Counted from the stretch's first letter, positions 27,989 through 36,421 are shown. The stretch: DNA of 64,000 nt from Enhydrobacter aerosaccus (GCF_900167455.1 NZ_FUWJ01000001.1:1302001-1366000); one strand, 5' to 3'. Made by a program: numbers and translations. The notes: generated by a model from the letters alone, not told the origin.

Positions 27989-29521
27989 CTATGCAGACGT
28001 CCTGATGTCGTTTCGATGGTGCATGCAGAGCGCGTCCCCGAGTTTTCTGATGGCGGGATCGATCTCCTCGTCCGGCGTGCCTGCGTAGCCCAGAATAAGC
28101 CCCTGGACCTTGCGACGGTCAGAATAGCATTCCGACAGTGGCGCTACGCTTACAGACAGTGCGGCGGCCGCGGCGGTTGCATCGCGGTCGTTGAAGACCG
28201 GGTCGAGGTCGGGATGAGGGCGAGCAATGAGATGCATGCCTCCGGCATCGCGAGCGATCTCGAGCAATCCTGCAAGGTGACGGTCCGCGGCCTCGATCAG
28301 CGCCTGTTGGCGCTTGGCGTACAGGAGCCGCGTGCGCCGGAGGTGTATGCCCAGGTGGCCATCGGCGATGAAGCGGGCGAGGGCGCCTTGGCCCAGGAGC
28401 GAGGCCCGGTCGGGAAGGCTGGCCATGATCTTTTCCGCGGCCGGTACAAGCGCCTGAGGCAGGACCAGGAAGCTCAAACGCAGGGCCGGAAAGAGGAGCT
28501 TCGAGAAGCTGCCGAGATAGGCAACGCGATCGGATCGATCGAGGGCGCGCAGCGGCGCGAGGGGTCGCCCCGAGTAGCGATACTCGCCGTCGAAATCGTC
28601 CTCGACGATCCAGCCACCGGAACGCTCGGCCCAGCTCAGCAGGGCCAGGCGTCGCTGCAGGCTCAGTACGGTCCCGAGCGGGAACTGGTGCGACGGCGCG
28701 ACTACCGCGAGGCGGGCATCGGGAGCCATGGACAAGGCCGCCTCGACGTCGAATCCGGCCGCGTCGATGGGCACGCCCACTGCCTTCACGTCCGCCCAGG
28801 CAAGGGCCTCGCGCGTTCCGCGGAAGCAGGGCTCCTCGATCCAGACTTGTTCGTCCGGGTCGAGCACGATCCGAGCGACGACATTCAGGCTCTGGCGGAC
28901 GCCCGATGTAACGACGACTGTGCGCGGATCGCAGCCGAAGCCGCGCGCCATGCCGAGATAGGCCGCGATCGCCGACCGCAGTCCGGCGTGGCCAAACGGA
29001 TGCGGCGCGCCCGCCACTTCCCATGCCGGGTTGCGCCATTCCTGATCGAGCAGTTTCGCCCACAAGGGGAAAGGAAAGGCATGTCGGTCGGGTTGGCCGA
29101 GCGGAAAGGCGGTCGCCTGATCGGCGAACGGCGCCTGTGGTGGTGGCTCCCGAAGCAAGAGCGTCCGACCGCGCCGGGATAGGCCTGGCGGCTTCGCACT
29201 GGCCGGCGATGGACGGCCTTCGATCGCAGGCGTTACCAGCATCTCGTCGGGGAGATTGGCGGCAACCCACAGACCGGAACCAGCGCGGGCCACCAGGTAG
29301 CCCTCGGCAATGAGCTGGTCGAGGGCGGTCAGCACCGTTCCCCGGGCGCAGTTCAACTCGTCGGCCATCAGGCGTGAAGACGGCAGCGACGTGCCTGGCG
29401 CCAGGCGTCTTTCGAGGATGGCGCGGCGCAGTTGCTCGCCGATCTGCCGATGCAGCGGATCGGGGCCTGCCGGATCGAGCGCCAGACCGAGCGGAGGCGC
29501 CTTGCGGGCGTGTCGTCTCAT
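27989..29521 (-). CDS. MocR/PdxR-type GntR regulator with aminotransferase-like domain
   Basis: A 510-residue fusion of a GntR winged helix (about 14-90; LHRQIGEQLRRAIL and LPSSRLMADELN) and a fold-type I PLP domain (about 140-500). The PLP lysine is Lys341 in GSFSKLLFPALRL. MocR proteins use PLP to sense vitamin B6 or amino compounds and usually act on a divergent neighbour. I chose the ATG at 29521 because the winged helix begins soon after; the frame is open 16 codons further. The divergent gene encodes a PNPOx-like flavoprotein, and an inverted repeat lies between them, so that gene is the likely target. Confidence 0.92.
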   Translation of the reverse strand: MRRHARKAPPLGLALDPAGPDPLHRQIGEQLRRAILERRLAPGTSLPSSRLMADELNCARGTVLTALDQLIAEGYLVARAGSGLWVAANLPDEMLVTPAIEGRPSPASAKPPGLSRRGRTLLLREPPPQAPFADQATAFPLGQPDRHAFPFPLWAKLLDQEWRNPAWEVAGAPHPFGHAGLRSAIAAYLGMARGFGCDPRTVVVTSGVRQSLNVVARIVLDPDEQVWIEEPCFRGTREALAWADVKAVGVPIDAAGFDVEAALSMAPDARLAVVAPSHQFPLGTVLSLQRRLALLSWAERSGGWIVEDDFDGEYRYSGRPLAPLRALDRSDRVAYLGSFSKLLFPALRLSFLVLPQALVPAAEKIMASLPDRASLLGQGALARFIADGHLGIHLRRTRLLYAKRQQALIEAADRHLAGLLEIARDAGGMHLIARPHPDLDPVFNDRDATAAAAALSVSVAPLSECYSDRRKVQGLILGYAGTPDEEIDPAIRKLGDALCMHHRNDIRTSA

Positions 29522-29524
29522 AAC

Positions 29525-29568
29525 TGGTCCAATATGATTTCGCCAAATTGGCTCTTTCGTATGGACCA
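29525..29568. promoter_or_regulatory. Candidate MocR operator in the divergent promoter region
   Basis: TGGTCCA (29525-29531) and TGGACCA (29562-29568) are exact inverted 7-mers with 30 bases between them; both are flanked by AATAT or TATTGG sequence, so they also read as imperfect direct repeats TGGWCCAWWWT. They sit just outside the regulator start codon. Confidence 0.5.
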
Positions 29569-29619
29569 TATTGGCATCACCTTCCGCCGCGCAATAACCT
29601 TCGTGTGGAGTTCGGTGCG

Positions 29620-30363
29620 ATGAGCGATGTGGTGGATGCCGAGGCGGACAAGGCTGGGTCGAGCTTTCCCGTTTCTGCAGTCAACAAGGTCAAGCGTGTC
29701 CACGAACGCGGTCGCTACGACAAGAAGACGATCTACGAAATCCTCGACGCCGCCCTCATCTGTCATATCGCCTACGTGATCGACGGTCGGCCGTACTGCA
29801 CGCCGACCAGCTTCTGGCGCGAGGGCGACCATCTCTACTGGCACGGCTCGTCGGCCAGCCGGATGATCCGCACCCAGGGACAGGGCGTCGACGTCTGCCT
29901 CACGGTGACCCATCTCGATGCTCTCGTGATGGCGCGCTCGGGCTTCCATCACTCGGTGAACTATCGCGCCGTCATGGCCTTCGGGAAGGCGCATATCATC
30001 GACGATCCCGAACAGAAGCTGAAGCTGATGGACCGTTTCATCGATCGCATTTATCCCGGCCGCTCCAAGCTCATCCGCCAGCCCAACAAGCAAGAGTTCA
30101 AGGCCACCACGATGATGGGCATGGAGATCGAGACCGCTTCGGGCAAGATCCGCAGCACGCATGTGGGCGACGAGGAAGAGGATTATGCTGCGGTACCCGC
30201 CTGGTCGGCGCTCTATCCCGTGACGCAGGTGCTGGGTGAACCGTCCGATTGTCCACGACAGCTCCCGGGCCTCACGCGACCGGACGACATGGCCGATTTC
30301 GTGCCGGGTGCGCGCCTCGACGAGGTCATGACTAAAACCTACAAGCGGACCTTTGGCGGCTGA
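29620..30363 (+). CDS. Pyridoxamine 5'-phosphate oxidase-related flavoprotein
   Basis: A 247-residue protein of the PNPOx-like split-barrel family (NimA/Pyridox_ox_2 type). Typical segments are ALICHIAYVIDGRPYCTPTSFW near the N-terminus, a HGSSASRMIRT strand, and VCLTVTHLDALVMARSGFHHSVNYRAVMAFG. Such proteins bind FMN or related flavins, and some reduce nitro compounds; the substrate here is unknown. ATG at 29620 has GTGGAG upstream and is in frame with an open stretch from 29548 that would overlap the operator. It is divergent from the MocR regulator, a pairing common in proteobacteria, and convergent with the FAD oxidoreductase gene 16 bp away. Confidence 0.88.
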   Translation: MSDVVDAEADKAGSSFPVSAVNKVKRVHERGRYDKKTIYEILDAALICHIAYVIDGRPYCTPTSFWREGDHLYWHGSSASRMIRTQGQGVDVCLTVTHLDALVMARSGFHHSVNYRAVMAFGKAHIIDDPEQKLKLMDRFIDRIYPGRSKLIRQPNKQEFKATTMMGMEIETASGKIRSTHVGDEEEDYAAVPAWSALYPVTQVLGEPSDCPRQLPGLTRPDDMADFVPGARLDEVMTKTYKRTFGG

Positions 30364-30379
30364 AGCCCGCTTTGAGCCG

Positions 30380-31708
30380 CTACATCATGCCAGGTGCGCC
30401 AAGGTCGGTGCCGTCGATGAAGCGCGTATAGCGATAGGGGTGTGGATCGACGAGCGGCGGATCGCCTGCGATCAAGTCCGCCGCCAGCCGACCGGCGGCG
30501 GGACCGATGCCGAAACCGTGGCCGCTGAATCCGGTGGAAAGATAGAGCCCCGGCAATGGATCGACGGCTGAAATGACGGGTATCCCGTCGGGCGTCGAAT
30601 CGATCAGCCCGCCCCAGCTCTGGGCGACCTTCAGGGTCTCGAACACGGGATAATGCTCGGCGAGACGGGTCAGACCCAGCTGGATCAGGGCGGGGTCGGG
30701 CAACGGATCGAGCGTGCGATGGTGCTCGAACGGAGAGATCTGATCGAACGACCAGCGCGCGAAAGTCTCCGGCCCGTCGAAGAAGGACCGCCCGATGCCA
30801 AATCGCAATCCCCAGCGTCGCACCTTGAAGGTGGGCCAGAAATCGCGAGCGTACATCAATCCCTGTGGCGACAGCTCGACCCGACCGCGTCCTCCAAGTC
30901 CGACCGTATAGCCGCCATCGAGGCGGCGCCGGATCGTCACATCCGGCATCGACAAGCCGCCTTCGCTGACCGCCGGCGCCGGAAAGGTCGCGAAGGAGGT
31001 CGCGTAAACGCTGGCCTGTGGCAGGCGAATGCCGTGTCGGCGGCAAAGCAGGGAACTCCAGGCTCCGGCCGCGCAAAGCACGGTACGAGCGCGGATCCGG
31101 CCTCGTTCGGTGACGACTCCGGCGACCCTGCCGGCTTCGAGGTCGAGGCCGCGCACGGCGCAGCTCTGATGGATGGTGACGCCCAACCGCTTTGCGGCTG
31201 CGGCGATCGCCGGGCCGGCCAAGGCCGGTTCGGCGCGTCCGTCCGTCGGTGAATAGACGCCGCCAATCCAGTCCGGGCTGCTGCCCGGCGTCATCGCCTT
31301 GGCTTCGGCGGCGCTCAGGACCTGGCTGCGCATCTGATGCTCGCGGGCTTTTAAGGTCCAGGCTTCCCACTGGGCGAAATCGGCCTTGCGGGTCGTGACG
31401 TAGAGAAGGCCGGTGCGTCGAAAGCCGGTGTCGACACCGAGTTCCTGGTTGATCTCGCCCCAGATCTCGAGGCTCTTCATGGCGAGCGGCAATTCGCGCA
31501 GGTCGCGATGCTGCTGGCGGCACCAGCCCCAGTTCCGGCTGGTCTGCTCACCGGCGATCACGCCTTTCTCGATCAGGGCCACCGACACGCCCTTCTTCGC
31601 CAGCGCATAGGCGGCGGAAGATCCCGCGATTCCGCCGCCGATCACCGCCACGTCCACGGTGCCCGGCAGCTTCTCGTCACTTGCAACCGGCTGCACAGGC
31701 GCAGGCAT
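30380..31708 (-). CDS. FAD-dependent oxidoreductase (DAO family)
   Basis: A 442-residue glycine/D-amino acid oxidase-type flavoenzyme. The N-terminal Rossmann motif GGGIAG (residues 24-29) binds FAD, and the SRNWGWCRQQHRD segment near 60-72 is typical of a subfamily acting on amines or amino acids. The C-terminal STGFSGHGFGIGPAAGR closes the FAD site. The frame is open far upstream, but the ATG at 31708 is preceded by GAGGAAAG and begins just before the Rossmann strand. It is divergent from the hydrolase at 31762 (53 bp). Substrate unknown. Confidence 0.9.
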   Translation of the reverse strand: MPAPVQPVASDEKLPGTVDVAVIGGGIAGSSAAYALAKKGVSVALIEKGVIAGEQTSRNWGWCRQQHRDLRELPLAMKSLEIWGEINQELGVDTGFRRTGLLYVTTRKADFAQWEAWTLKAREHQMRSQVLSAAEAKAMTPGSSPDWIGGVYSPTDGRAEPALAGPAIAAAAKRLGVTIHQSCAVRGLDLEAGRVAGVVTERGRIRARTVLCAAGAWSSLLCRRHGIRLPQASVYATSFATFPAPAVSEGGLSMPDVTIRRRLDGGYTVGLGGRGRVELSPQGLMYARDFWPTFKVRRWGLRFGIGRSFFDGPETFARWSFDQISPFEHHRTLDPLPDPALIQLGLTRLAEHYPVFETLKVAQSWGGLIDSTPDGIPVISAVDPLPGLYLSTGFSGHGFGIGPAAGRLAADLIAGDPPLVDPHPYRYTRFIDGTDLGAPGMM

Positions 31709-31761
31709 GGCGATCACTTTCCTCGACGACAAACTCCAGCGCCGGTAGTAGCAGGTCGGAC

Positions 31762-32604
31762 ATGCAGTGCGAACTGGACAATGCGACCATTCACTATCAG
31801 GCGCATGGTGAGGGTCGGCCCATACTCTTCCTCCATGGCTGGTCGATGGACCACCGCCTCGAGGTCGCGGATTACGAGCCGATCTTTGCCTCCCACGCGG
31901 GATGGCGACGGCTCTATCCAGACCTCCCCGGCATGGGACGGTCGATCGCAAAGGAAGGGATCAAGGCCCAGGACGACATCCTGGCCGCGTTGCTGGCGTT
32001 CATCGATCGCGTGATCCCCGACCAGCGCTTCCTGCTGGCCGGGACATCGTTCGGAGCCTATCTCGCACGCGCCATTGCCGTCCGGCGGCGGCCACGGGTG
32101 GCCGGCCTGTTGCTGCGCGTGCCCTGTATCATTCCCGACGATGCCAGGCGCACGCGACCTCTGTTTCAGCCCCTGGTGAGCGACGAGACCTTGCTGTCGT
32201 CGCTCGAGGCGCGGGAACGAGAGGCTTTGGGTGACGTGCTCGTGCAGACCTCCGAATACGTTCAAGCGTTCGGACAGAAAGTGCATTCGCTGATCGAACC
32301 TGCCATGAAAGCGGCGGCGCCACTTGCCAGCGACATCCGCGCCGATTCCCGTCGGTACGGCTTGTCGTTCGATCTTGCCCAGGAAGAGAAGGGTTTCACG
32401 GAGCCGACGCTGATCGTCGCCGGACGACAGGACACCGTCGTCGGCTATCGAGATGCCTGGGAGATTCTGGAGAGCTATCCGCGCGCGACATTCGCCGTGA
32501 TCGATCGCGCCGATCATGCCTGGCCTGTCGAATCGCCAAACCTTCTAGGACCGTTGGTCGGGGATTGGTTGGCCAGGGTAGCCCTTGCCGAGCGGCAGGC
32601 CTGA
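31762..32604 (+). CDS. Alpha/beta hydrolase
   Basis: A 280-residue alpha/beta hydrolase with the oxyanion HGWSMD segment (25-30), nucleophile Ser96 in GTSFGAY, an Asp in GRQDTVVG and the catalytic His in RADHAW. No signal peptide, so it is cytoplasmic. Substrates of this family range from esters to ring-cleavage products and cannot be named here. The ATG at 31762 follows GCAGGTCGG. It is divergent from the FAD oxidoreductase, suggesting joint regulation, and it precedes the acyl-CoA dehydrogenase genes by 112 bp, with hairpins in between. Confidence 0.88.
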   Translation: MQCELDNATIHYQAHGEGRPILFLHGWSMDHRLEVADYEPIFASHAGWRRLYPDLPGMGRSIAKEGIKAQDDILAALLAFIDRVIPDQRFLLAGTSFGAYLARAIAVRRRPRVAGLLLRVPCIIPDDARRTRPLFQPLVSDETLLSSLEAREREALGDVLVQTSEYVQAFGQKVHSLIEPAMKAAAPLASDIRADSRRYGLSFDLAQEEKGFTEPTLIVAGRQDTVVGYRDAWEILESYPRATFAVIDRADHAWPVESPNLLGPLVGDWLARVALAERQA

Positions 32605-32635
32605 TCTGGCGATCATTTCGTTCCTCGATAGCGCC

Positions 32636-32657
32636 GGCGGCGTCCAGTGGCGCCGCC
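32636..32657 (+). terminator. GC hairpin after the hydrolase gene
   Basis: GGCGGCG (32636-32642) and CGCCGCC (32651-32657) form a perfect 7-bp stem with an 8-base loop, 31 bases after the stop. There is no U-tract, so termination is only possible, not shown. Confidence 0.35.
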
Positions 32658-32680
32658 AGGCGCTTTACGGGGGAGAACGC

Positions 32681-32699
32681 GGCGCGGTACTTTCGCGCC
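32681..32699 (+). other. GC hairpin just before the first acyl-CoA dehydrogenase
   Basis: GGCGCG and CGCGCC pair with a 7-base loop, followed by CCTGAGAGGAG, the ribosome site of the gene at 32717. It resembles in position the hairpins before the next two genes. Confidence 0.4.
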
Positions 32700-32716
32700 C
32701 CTGAGAGGAGCCCCCA

Positions 32717-33928
32717 ATGGATTTGACGTTCGGCAAGGAAGAACTGGCGTTCCAGCAGGAAGTGCGCGACTGGCTGAAGGAGAACCTGACGCCCGAGATC
32801 GTGGGCGAACTGAAGGTCGCGCGAAATGCCTATTTGCCGAAGGAGCGGCTGATCGACTGGCAGAAGCGCCTGGCCAGGAAAGGCTGGCTCTGCACGGGCT
32901 GGCCGAAGGAATTCGGTGGACCCGGCTTCACCACCACGCAGAAGTATATTTTCGAGATGGAGATGGCGCGGGCGGGCGCTCCCGGAACGTCGCCGTTCGG
33001 GCCGAAAATGTGCGCGCCGGTGATCATGAAATACGGCTCGCCGGAGCAGAAGGCCCGGCACCTGCCGCCGATGCTCAATTCGGACCTGATCTGGTGCCAG
33101 GGCTATTCCGAACCAGGCTCCGGGTCGGATCTCGCCAGCTTGCGGACGCGAGCCGTGCGCGAGGGCGACTACTACATCATCAATGGCCAGAAGACCTGGA
33201 CCACGCTGGCGCAGACCGCCGATTGGATCTTCTGCCTCGTGCGGACCTCGACCGAGGGCAAGCCGCAGGAAGGCATCTCCTTCCTGCTGATCGACATGAA
33301 GACGCCCGGTATCTCGGTCGAGCCGATCATCACCGCCGACGGCAATCGCGCCGGCACGCAGGAAGTGAACTCGGTCTTCTTCACCGACGTCAAGGTGCCG
33401 GTCGAGAACCGCGTCGGCGAGGAGAACAAGGGCTGGACCTACGCCAAGTACCTGCTCGAGTTCGAGCGCGGCGGCAATCCCTACAGCCCGCGGCTGCGCT
33501 CCAGCTTCGAGCGTCTGAAGCGGCTGGCCTCGTCGATGGAAGAGGGCGAGGGCTCGATCCTGGCCGACCATGCCTGGCGCGAGAAGCTGGCGCGCATGGA
33601 TATCGAGATTTCCGGCCTCGAAATGTTCGAGCAGGAATTCTATTCCAAGCTGGCGTCGGGTCAGAATCCGGGACCGCTGTCGTCGATGATCAAGCTGCGC
33701 GGCACCGAGGTGATGCAGCAGGTCCAGGAATACTGCGTCGAGGCTGCTGGCTGGTACTCAATGCCGTTCCCCGAACAACGCGCGTGGAACGCGAATGTCG
33801 CGCCGATCGGACCGGAAGGCGTCGACGTGCTGGCGCCGCGCTACTTCAACGGCCGCAAGATGACGATCTATGGCGGCTCGTCGGAGGTGCAGCGTGGGAT
33901 CATGTCCAAAGTCATGCTGGGCCTTTAG
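32717..33928 (+). CDS. Acyl-CoA dehydrogenase (copy 1)
   Basis: A 403-residue FAD enzyme that makes a trans-2,3 double bond in an acyl-CoA. Domain order is normal: N-terminal helices (about 1-120), middle beta domain with signature YSEPGSGSDLASLRTRA (near 130-147), and C-terminal helices ending in YGGSSEVQRGIMSKVMLGL. GAGGAG precedes the ATG. It is a tandem paralogue of the next gene and shares a 57-bp exact DNA stretch with it. Chain specificity cannot be told; the neighbours suggest a branched, cyclic or otherwise unusual acyl-CoA. Both copies may form a heteromeric enzyme, as in some FadE pairs (inference). Confidence 0.94.
   Translation: MDLTFGKEELAFQQEVRDWLKENLTPEIVGELKVARNAYLPKERLIDWQKRLARKGWLCTGWPKEFGGPGFTTTQKYIFEMEMARAGAPGTSPFGPKMCAPVIMKYGSPEQKARHLPPMLNSDLIWCQGYSEPGSGSDLASLRTRAVREGDYYIINGQKTWTTLAQTADWIFCLVRTSTEGKPQEGISFLLIDMKTPGISVEPIITADGNRAGTQEVNSVFFTDVKVPVENRVGEENKGWTYAKYLLEFERGGNPYSPRLRSSFERLKRLASSMEEGEGSILADHAWREKLARMDIEISGLEMFEQEFYSKLASGQNPGPLSSMIKLRGTEVMQQVQEYCVEAAGWYSMPFPEQRAWNANVAPIGPEGVDVLAPRYFNGRKMTIYGGSSEVQRGIMSKVMLGL
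33419..33475 (+). repeat. 57-bp exact repeat, copy in acyl-CoA dehydrogenase 1
   Basis: By eye this stretch is identical to 34772-34828 in the second dehydrogenase. It encodes the conserved EENKGWTYAKYLLEFERGG segment. Identity at every third base suggests recent duplication or gene conversion. Confidence 0.8.
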
Positions 33929-33933
33929 GCCCA
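33918..33933 (+). other. Hairpin over the stop codon of acyl-CoA dehydrogenase 1
   Basis: TGGGCCT and AGGCCCA are perfect inverted copies separated by TT; the TAG stop codon (33926-33928) lies in the right half. Confidence 0.4.
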
Positions 33934-33961
33934 ACGTGATGCTGCGTGAAGCGCAACGAAG

Positions 33962-34008
33962 TCGAAGGATCTTCTCTCCGCGAAAGCTATCCTTCGAATC
34001 GAGAGAAG
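33962..34008 (+). other. Interleaved inverted repeats (A-B-A'-B')
   Basis: Arm A TCGAAGGAT (33962-33970) pairs with A' ATCCTTCGA (33989-33997); arm B CTTCTCTC (33971-33978) pairs with B' GAGAGAAG (34001-34008). Both pairs are perfect. The order A-B-A'-B' allows either a pseudoknot or two mutually exclusive hairpins in the leader of the next gene. Confidence 0.55.
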
Positions 34009-34046
34009 GTCTCTCCGCTTCGCGCCTAGGGCGCTTCGGTCGAGAC
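34009..34046 (+). repeat. Intergenic hairpin element, copy 1
   Basis: Outer GTCTC/GAGAC and inner GCGCC/GGCGC (loop TAG) pairs form a long hairpin ending 20 bases before the ATG at 34067. The sequence CTCTCCGCTTCGCGCC recurs, with one change, at 35345-35360. Confidence 0.6.
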
Positions 34047-34066
34047 GACGGGTAGGGACATACGCA

Positions 34067-35281
34067 ATGGATCTGGCGTTCAACGAAGAAGAACTGGCCT
34101 TCCAGAAGGAAGTACGCGACTGGATCGAGGCCAACATGCCGCCGGAAGTGGCCGAGGAAAGCCGCCGTAGTCGATCGAGCCACGTGTCGAAGGAGCGGCT
34201 GCTGCAGTGGCAGAAGAAGCTCGCTGGCAAGGGCTGGCTGTGCCCGAACTGGCCCAGGGAATATGGCGGCCCGGGCTGGAACTCGACGCAGAAGTTCATT
34301 TTTGAAATGGAGATGGCGCGCGCGGACTCGCCCTATCTCTCGTCATTCAGCATCAAGATGGTCGCGCCGGTGTTGATGAAGTTCGGTAGCGAGGCCCAGA
34401 AAAAGCGCTTCTTGCCGAAGATCGCCGCCGCCGAGGAACTCTGGTGCCAAGGCTACTCCGAGCCGGGCTCGGGCTCTGATCTTGCCAGCCTGCGTACCCG
34501 GGCGGTGCGCGAAGGCGACCATTACATCGTCAACGGCCAGAAGATCTGGACCACCAATGCGCATTTCGCCGACTGGATCTTCTGTCTCGTGCGCACCTCG
34601 ACCGAAGGCAAGCAGCAGGAAGGCATCTCCTTTCTGCTGATCGACATGAAGTCGCCCGGCATCCGAATCGACCCGATCTACCTGGTCGATGGCACGCGCA
34701 CGCCGATGCGGCACGAGGTGAACCAGGTCTTCTTCACCGATGTGAAGGTCCCGGTCGAAAATCTGGTGGGTGAGGAGAACAAGGGCTGGACCTACGCCAA
34801 GTACCTGCTCGAGTTCGAGCGCGGCGGCCAGGCCTTCGGACCGCGGCTACGCAAGGCGTTCCGACATTTGCAGACCCTGTCGAAGAGCCAGCTGAGCGAA
34901 GGCGAGCCTCTTTCGGCCAATCCGGTGTGGCGCGAGAAGATGGCTGCAGTCGAGATGGAGATCGATGCCGTCGAGATGAACGAGCTGATGTTCTATTCGA
35001 GCCTCAAGACCGGCGACGCGCCTGGCAACATGGGTTCGGTCGTGAAGATGCGAGGCACGGAGGCCGGGCAGAAGGTCACCGAACTCGCGGTCGAGGCCGT
35101 CGGCTGGTATGGCGTGCCGTTCACGGAACTGCGCAACTTCGACAGCAACGTCGTCCCCGTCGGCGGCGAGTATGTCGATGACGTGGCCCCGCGCTATTTC
35201 AACAACCGCAAGACCACCATCTATGGCGGTTCCTCGGAAGTGCAGAGGAACGTGCTGGCGAAGGCGATGCTGGGACTGTGA
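34067..35281 (+). CDS. Acyl-CoA dehydrogenase (copy 2)
   Basis: A 404-residue paralogue of the preceding gene with the same domains: YSEPGSGSDLASLRTRA in the middle domain and YGGSSEVQRNVLAKAMLGL at the end. Both copies share long blocks, for example EGISFLLIDMK, but differ around the substrate-side residues (TADGNRAGTQE versus LVDGTRTPMRHE), so specificity may have diverged. The 138-bp gap between the copies is filled with inverted repeats rather than a simple linker. A GTAGGGA ribosome site precedes the ATG at 34067. Confidence 0.94.
   Translation: MDLAFNEEELAFQKEVRDWIEANMPPEVAEESRRSRSSHVSKERLLQWQKKLAGKGWLCPNWPREYGGPGWNSTQKFIFEMEMARADSPYLSSFSIKMVAPVLMKFGSEAQKKRFLPKIAAAEELWCQGYSEPGSGSDLASLRTRAVREGDHYIVNGQKIWTTNAHFADWIFCLVRTSTEGKQQEGISFLLIDMKSPGIRIDPIYLVDGTRTPMRHEVNQVFFTDVKVPVENLVGEENKGWTYAKYLLEFERGGQAFGPRLRKAFRHLQTLSKSQLSEGEPLSANPVWREKMAAVEMEIDAVEMNELMFYSSLKTGDAPGNMGSVVKMRGTEAGQKVTELAVEAVGWYGVPFTELRNFDSNVVPVGGEYVDDVAPRYFNNRKTTIYGGSSEVQRNVLAKAMLGL
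34772..34828 (+). repeat. 57-bp exact repeat, copy in acyl-CoA dehydrogenase 2
   Basis: Second copy of the stretch at 33419-33475, offset 1353 bp. Confidence 0.8.
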
Positions 35282-35344
35282 GGCAGCGGCCCAGGCGGTA
35301 TGCCTTGCGTCCCCAGGAGAAGCTGATCGAGGGTTGAAACGAGC

Positions 35345-35381
35345 CTCTCTGCTTCGCGCCCTTCGGCGCCCCGGCCGAGAG
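35345..35381 (+). repeat. Intergenic hairpin element, copy 2
   Basis: Outer CTCTC/GAGAG and inner GCGCC/GGCGC (loop CTTC) pairs form a hairpin ending 13 bases before the ATG at 35395. It closely matches copy 1 at 34009-34046 in sequence and in its position just before the ribosome site. Confidence 0.6.
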
Positions 35382-35394
35382 AACGGAGGGAAAG

Positions 35395-36414
35395 ATGGAT
35401 TACCGCAATCTCGGCCGCGCCGGCGTGAAAGTCTCGGAGATCTGTCTCGGCACGATGACGTTCGGCAACGGCGCCGATCAGGCGGGCGCCAGTCGGATGG
35501 TCGATGCCGCGCTCGATGCCGGCGTCAATTTCTTCGATACGGCCAATGCCTATGTGAGCGGCACCTCGGAGACAATGCTCGGCGTTGCGCTGAAGGGGCG
35601 GCGAGAGAAGGCGGTGATAGCCTCCAAGGTATTCAACCCCATGGGGCCCGGAATCAACGATTCCGGTCTTTCGCGACTGCACATCAAGCAGCAGGTCGAA
35701 GGCAGCCTCAAGCGTCTGCAGACCGATTACATCGACATCTATTACATCCATCACGTCGATCATCAGACACCGATCGAGGAGACGCTGCGCGCCTTCGACG
35801 ATCTCGTGCGCGAGGGCAAGATCCTCTACACGGCCTGCTCGAATTTCGAGGCCTGGCGTCTGATCGACACGCTATGGATCAGCGAGACCAACGGTTGGGC
35901 ACGATTCGACGCCTACCAGCCGCAATACAGCCTCATGGTTCGCGACATCGATGAAGAGATCGTGCCCGCGTGCCAAGCCAAGGGGCTGGGAGTGGTGGCT
36001 TGGTCGCCGCTAGCCTCAGGATATCTCGCTGGCAAATACACCCCGGGCAGTCTGAAAGTGCAGGGCACGCGCTCGGCCGAGGGCTGGGGCTTCCAGGCGC
36101 GGTTCTTTGCGCCCAACCATGCCGAAATCCTGCAGACCTTGCTCGACACGGCCAAGGAGATCGGCCGTACGCCGGCGCAGACGGCTCTGCGCTGGGTGAT
36201 GGATCAGCCGTTCATGACCAGCGCCATCGTCGGTGCCCGGAACGCCGAGCAGCTTGCCGACACGCTGAAAGCGGGCGGATGGCGTTTGCCAGCCGAGGCG
36301 CTCGACAGCTTGAACAAGGTGTCGGCGCGTCCCACCCGCTATCCGCGCGCCTTCGAGGATCCGATGCCGGGGCGCCGGCAATCGGCGGTCAAGATGCCGG
36401 GAATGCCAGCGTAG
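35395..36414 (+). CDS. Aldo/keto reductase
   Basis: A 339-residue NADPH-dependent TIM-barrel oxidoreductase. The catalytic tetrad is visible: Asp48, Tyr53, Lys78 and a His at 119 or 120 in YYIHHVD. The C-terminal QTALRWVMDQPFMTSAIVGARNAEQL segment is the cofactor-binding part; the protein looks like the YajO/voltage-channel beta subunit branch. It reduces aldehydes or ketones; the substrate is unknown. GGAGGG precedes the ATG. It follows the two acyl-CoA dehydrogenases in the same direction and is probably the last gene of that run, since the next gene is convergent. Confidence 0.93.
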   Translation: MDYRNLGRAGVKVSEICLGTMTFGNGADQAGASRMVDAALDAGVNFFDTANAYVSGTSETMLGVALKGRREKAVIASKVFNPMGPGINDSGLSRLHIKQQVEGSLKRLQTDYIDIYYIHHVDHQTPIEETLRAFDDLVREGKILYTACSNFEAWRLIDTLWISETNGWARFDAYQPQYSLMVRDIDEEIVPACQAKGLGVVAWSPLASGYLAGKYTPGSLKVQGTRSAEGWGFQARFFAPNHAEILQTLLDTAKEIGRTPAQTALRWVMDQPFMTSAIVGARNAEQLADTLKAGGWRLPAEALDSLNKVSARPTRYPRAFEDPMPGRRQSAVKMPGMPA

Positions 36415-36421
36415 ACGCGCC

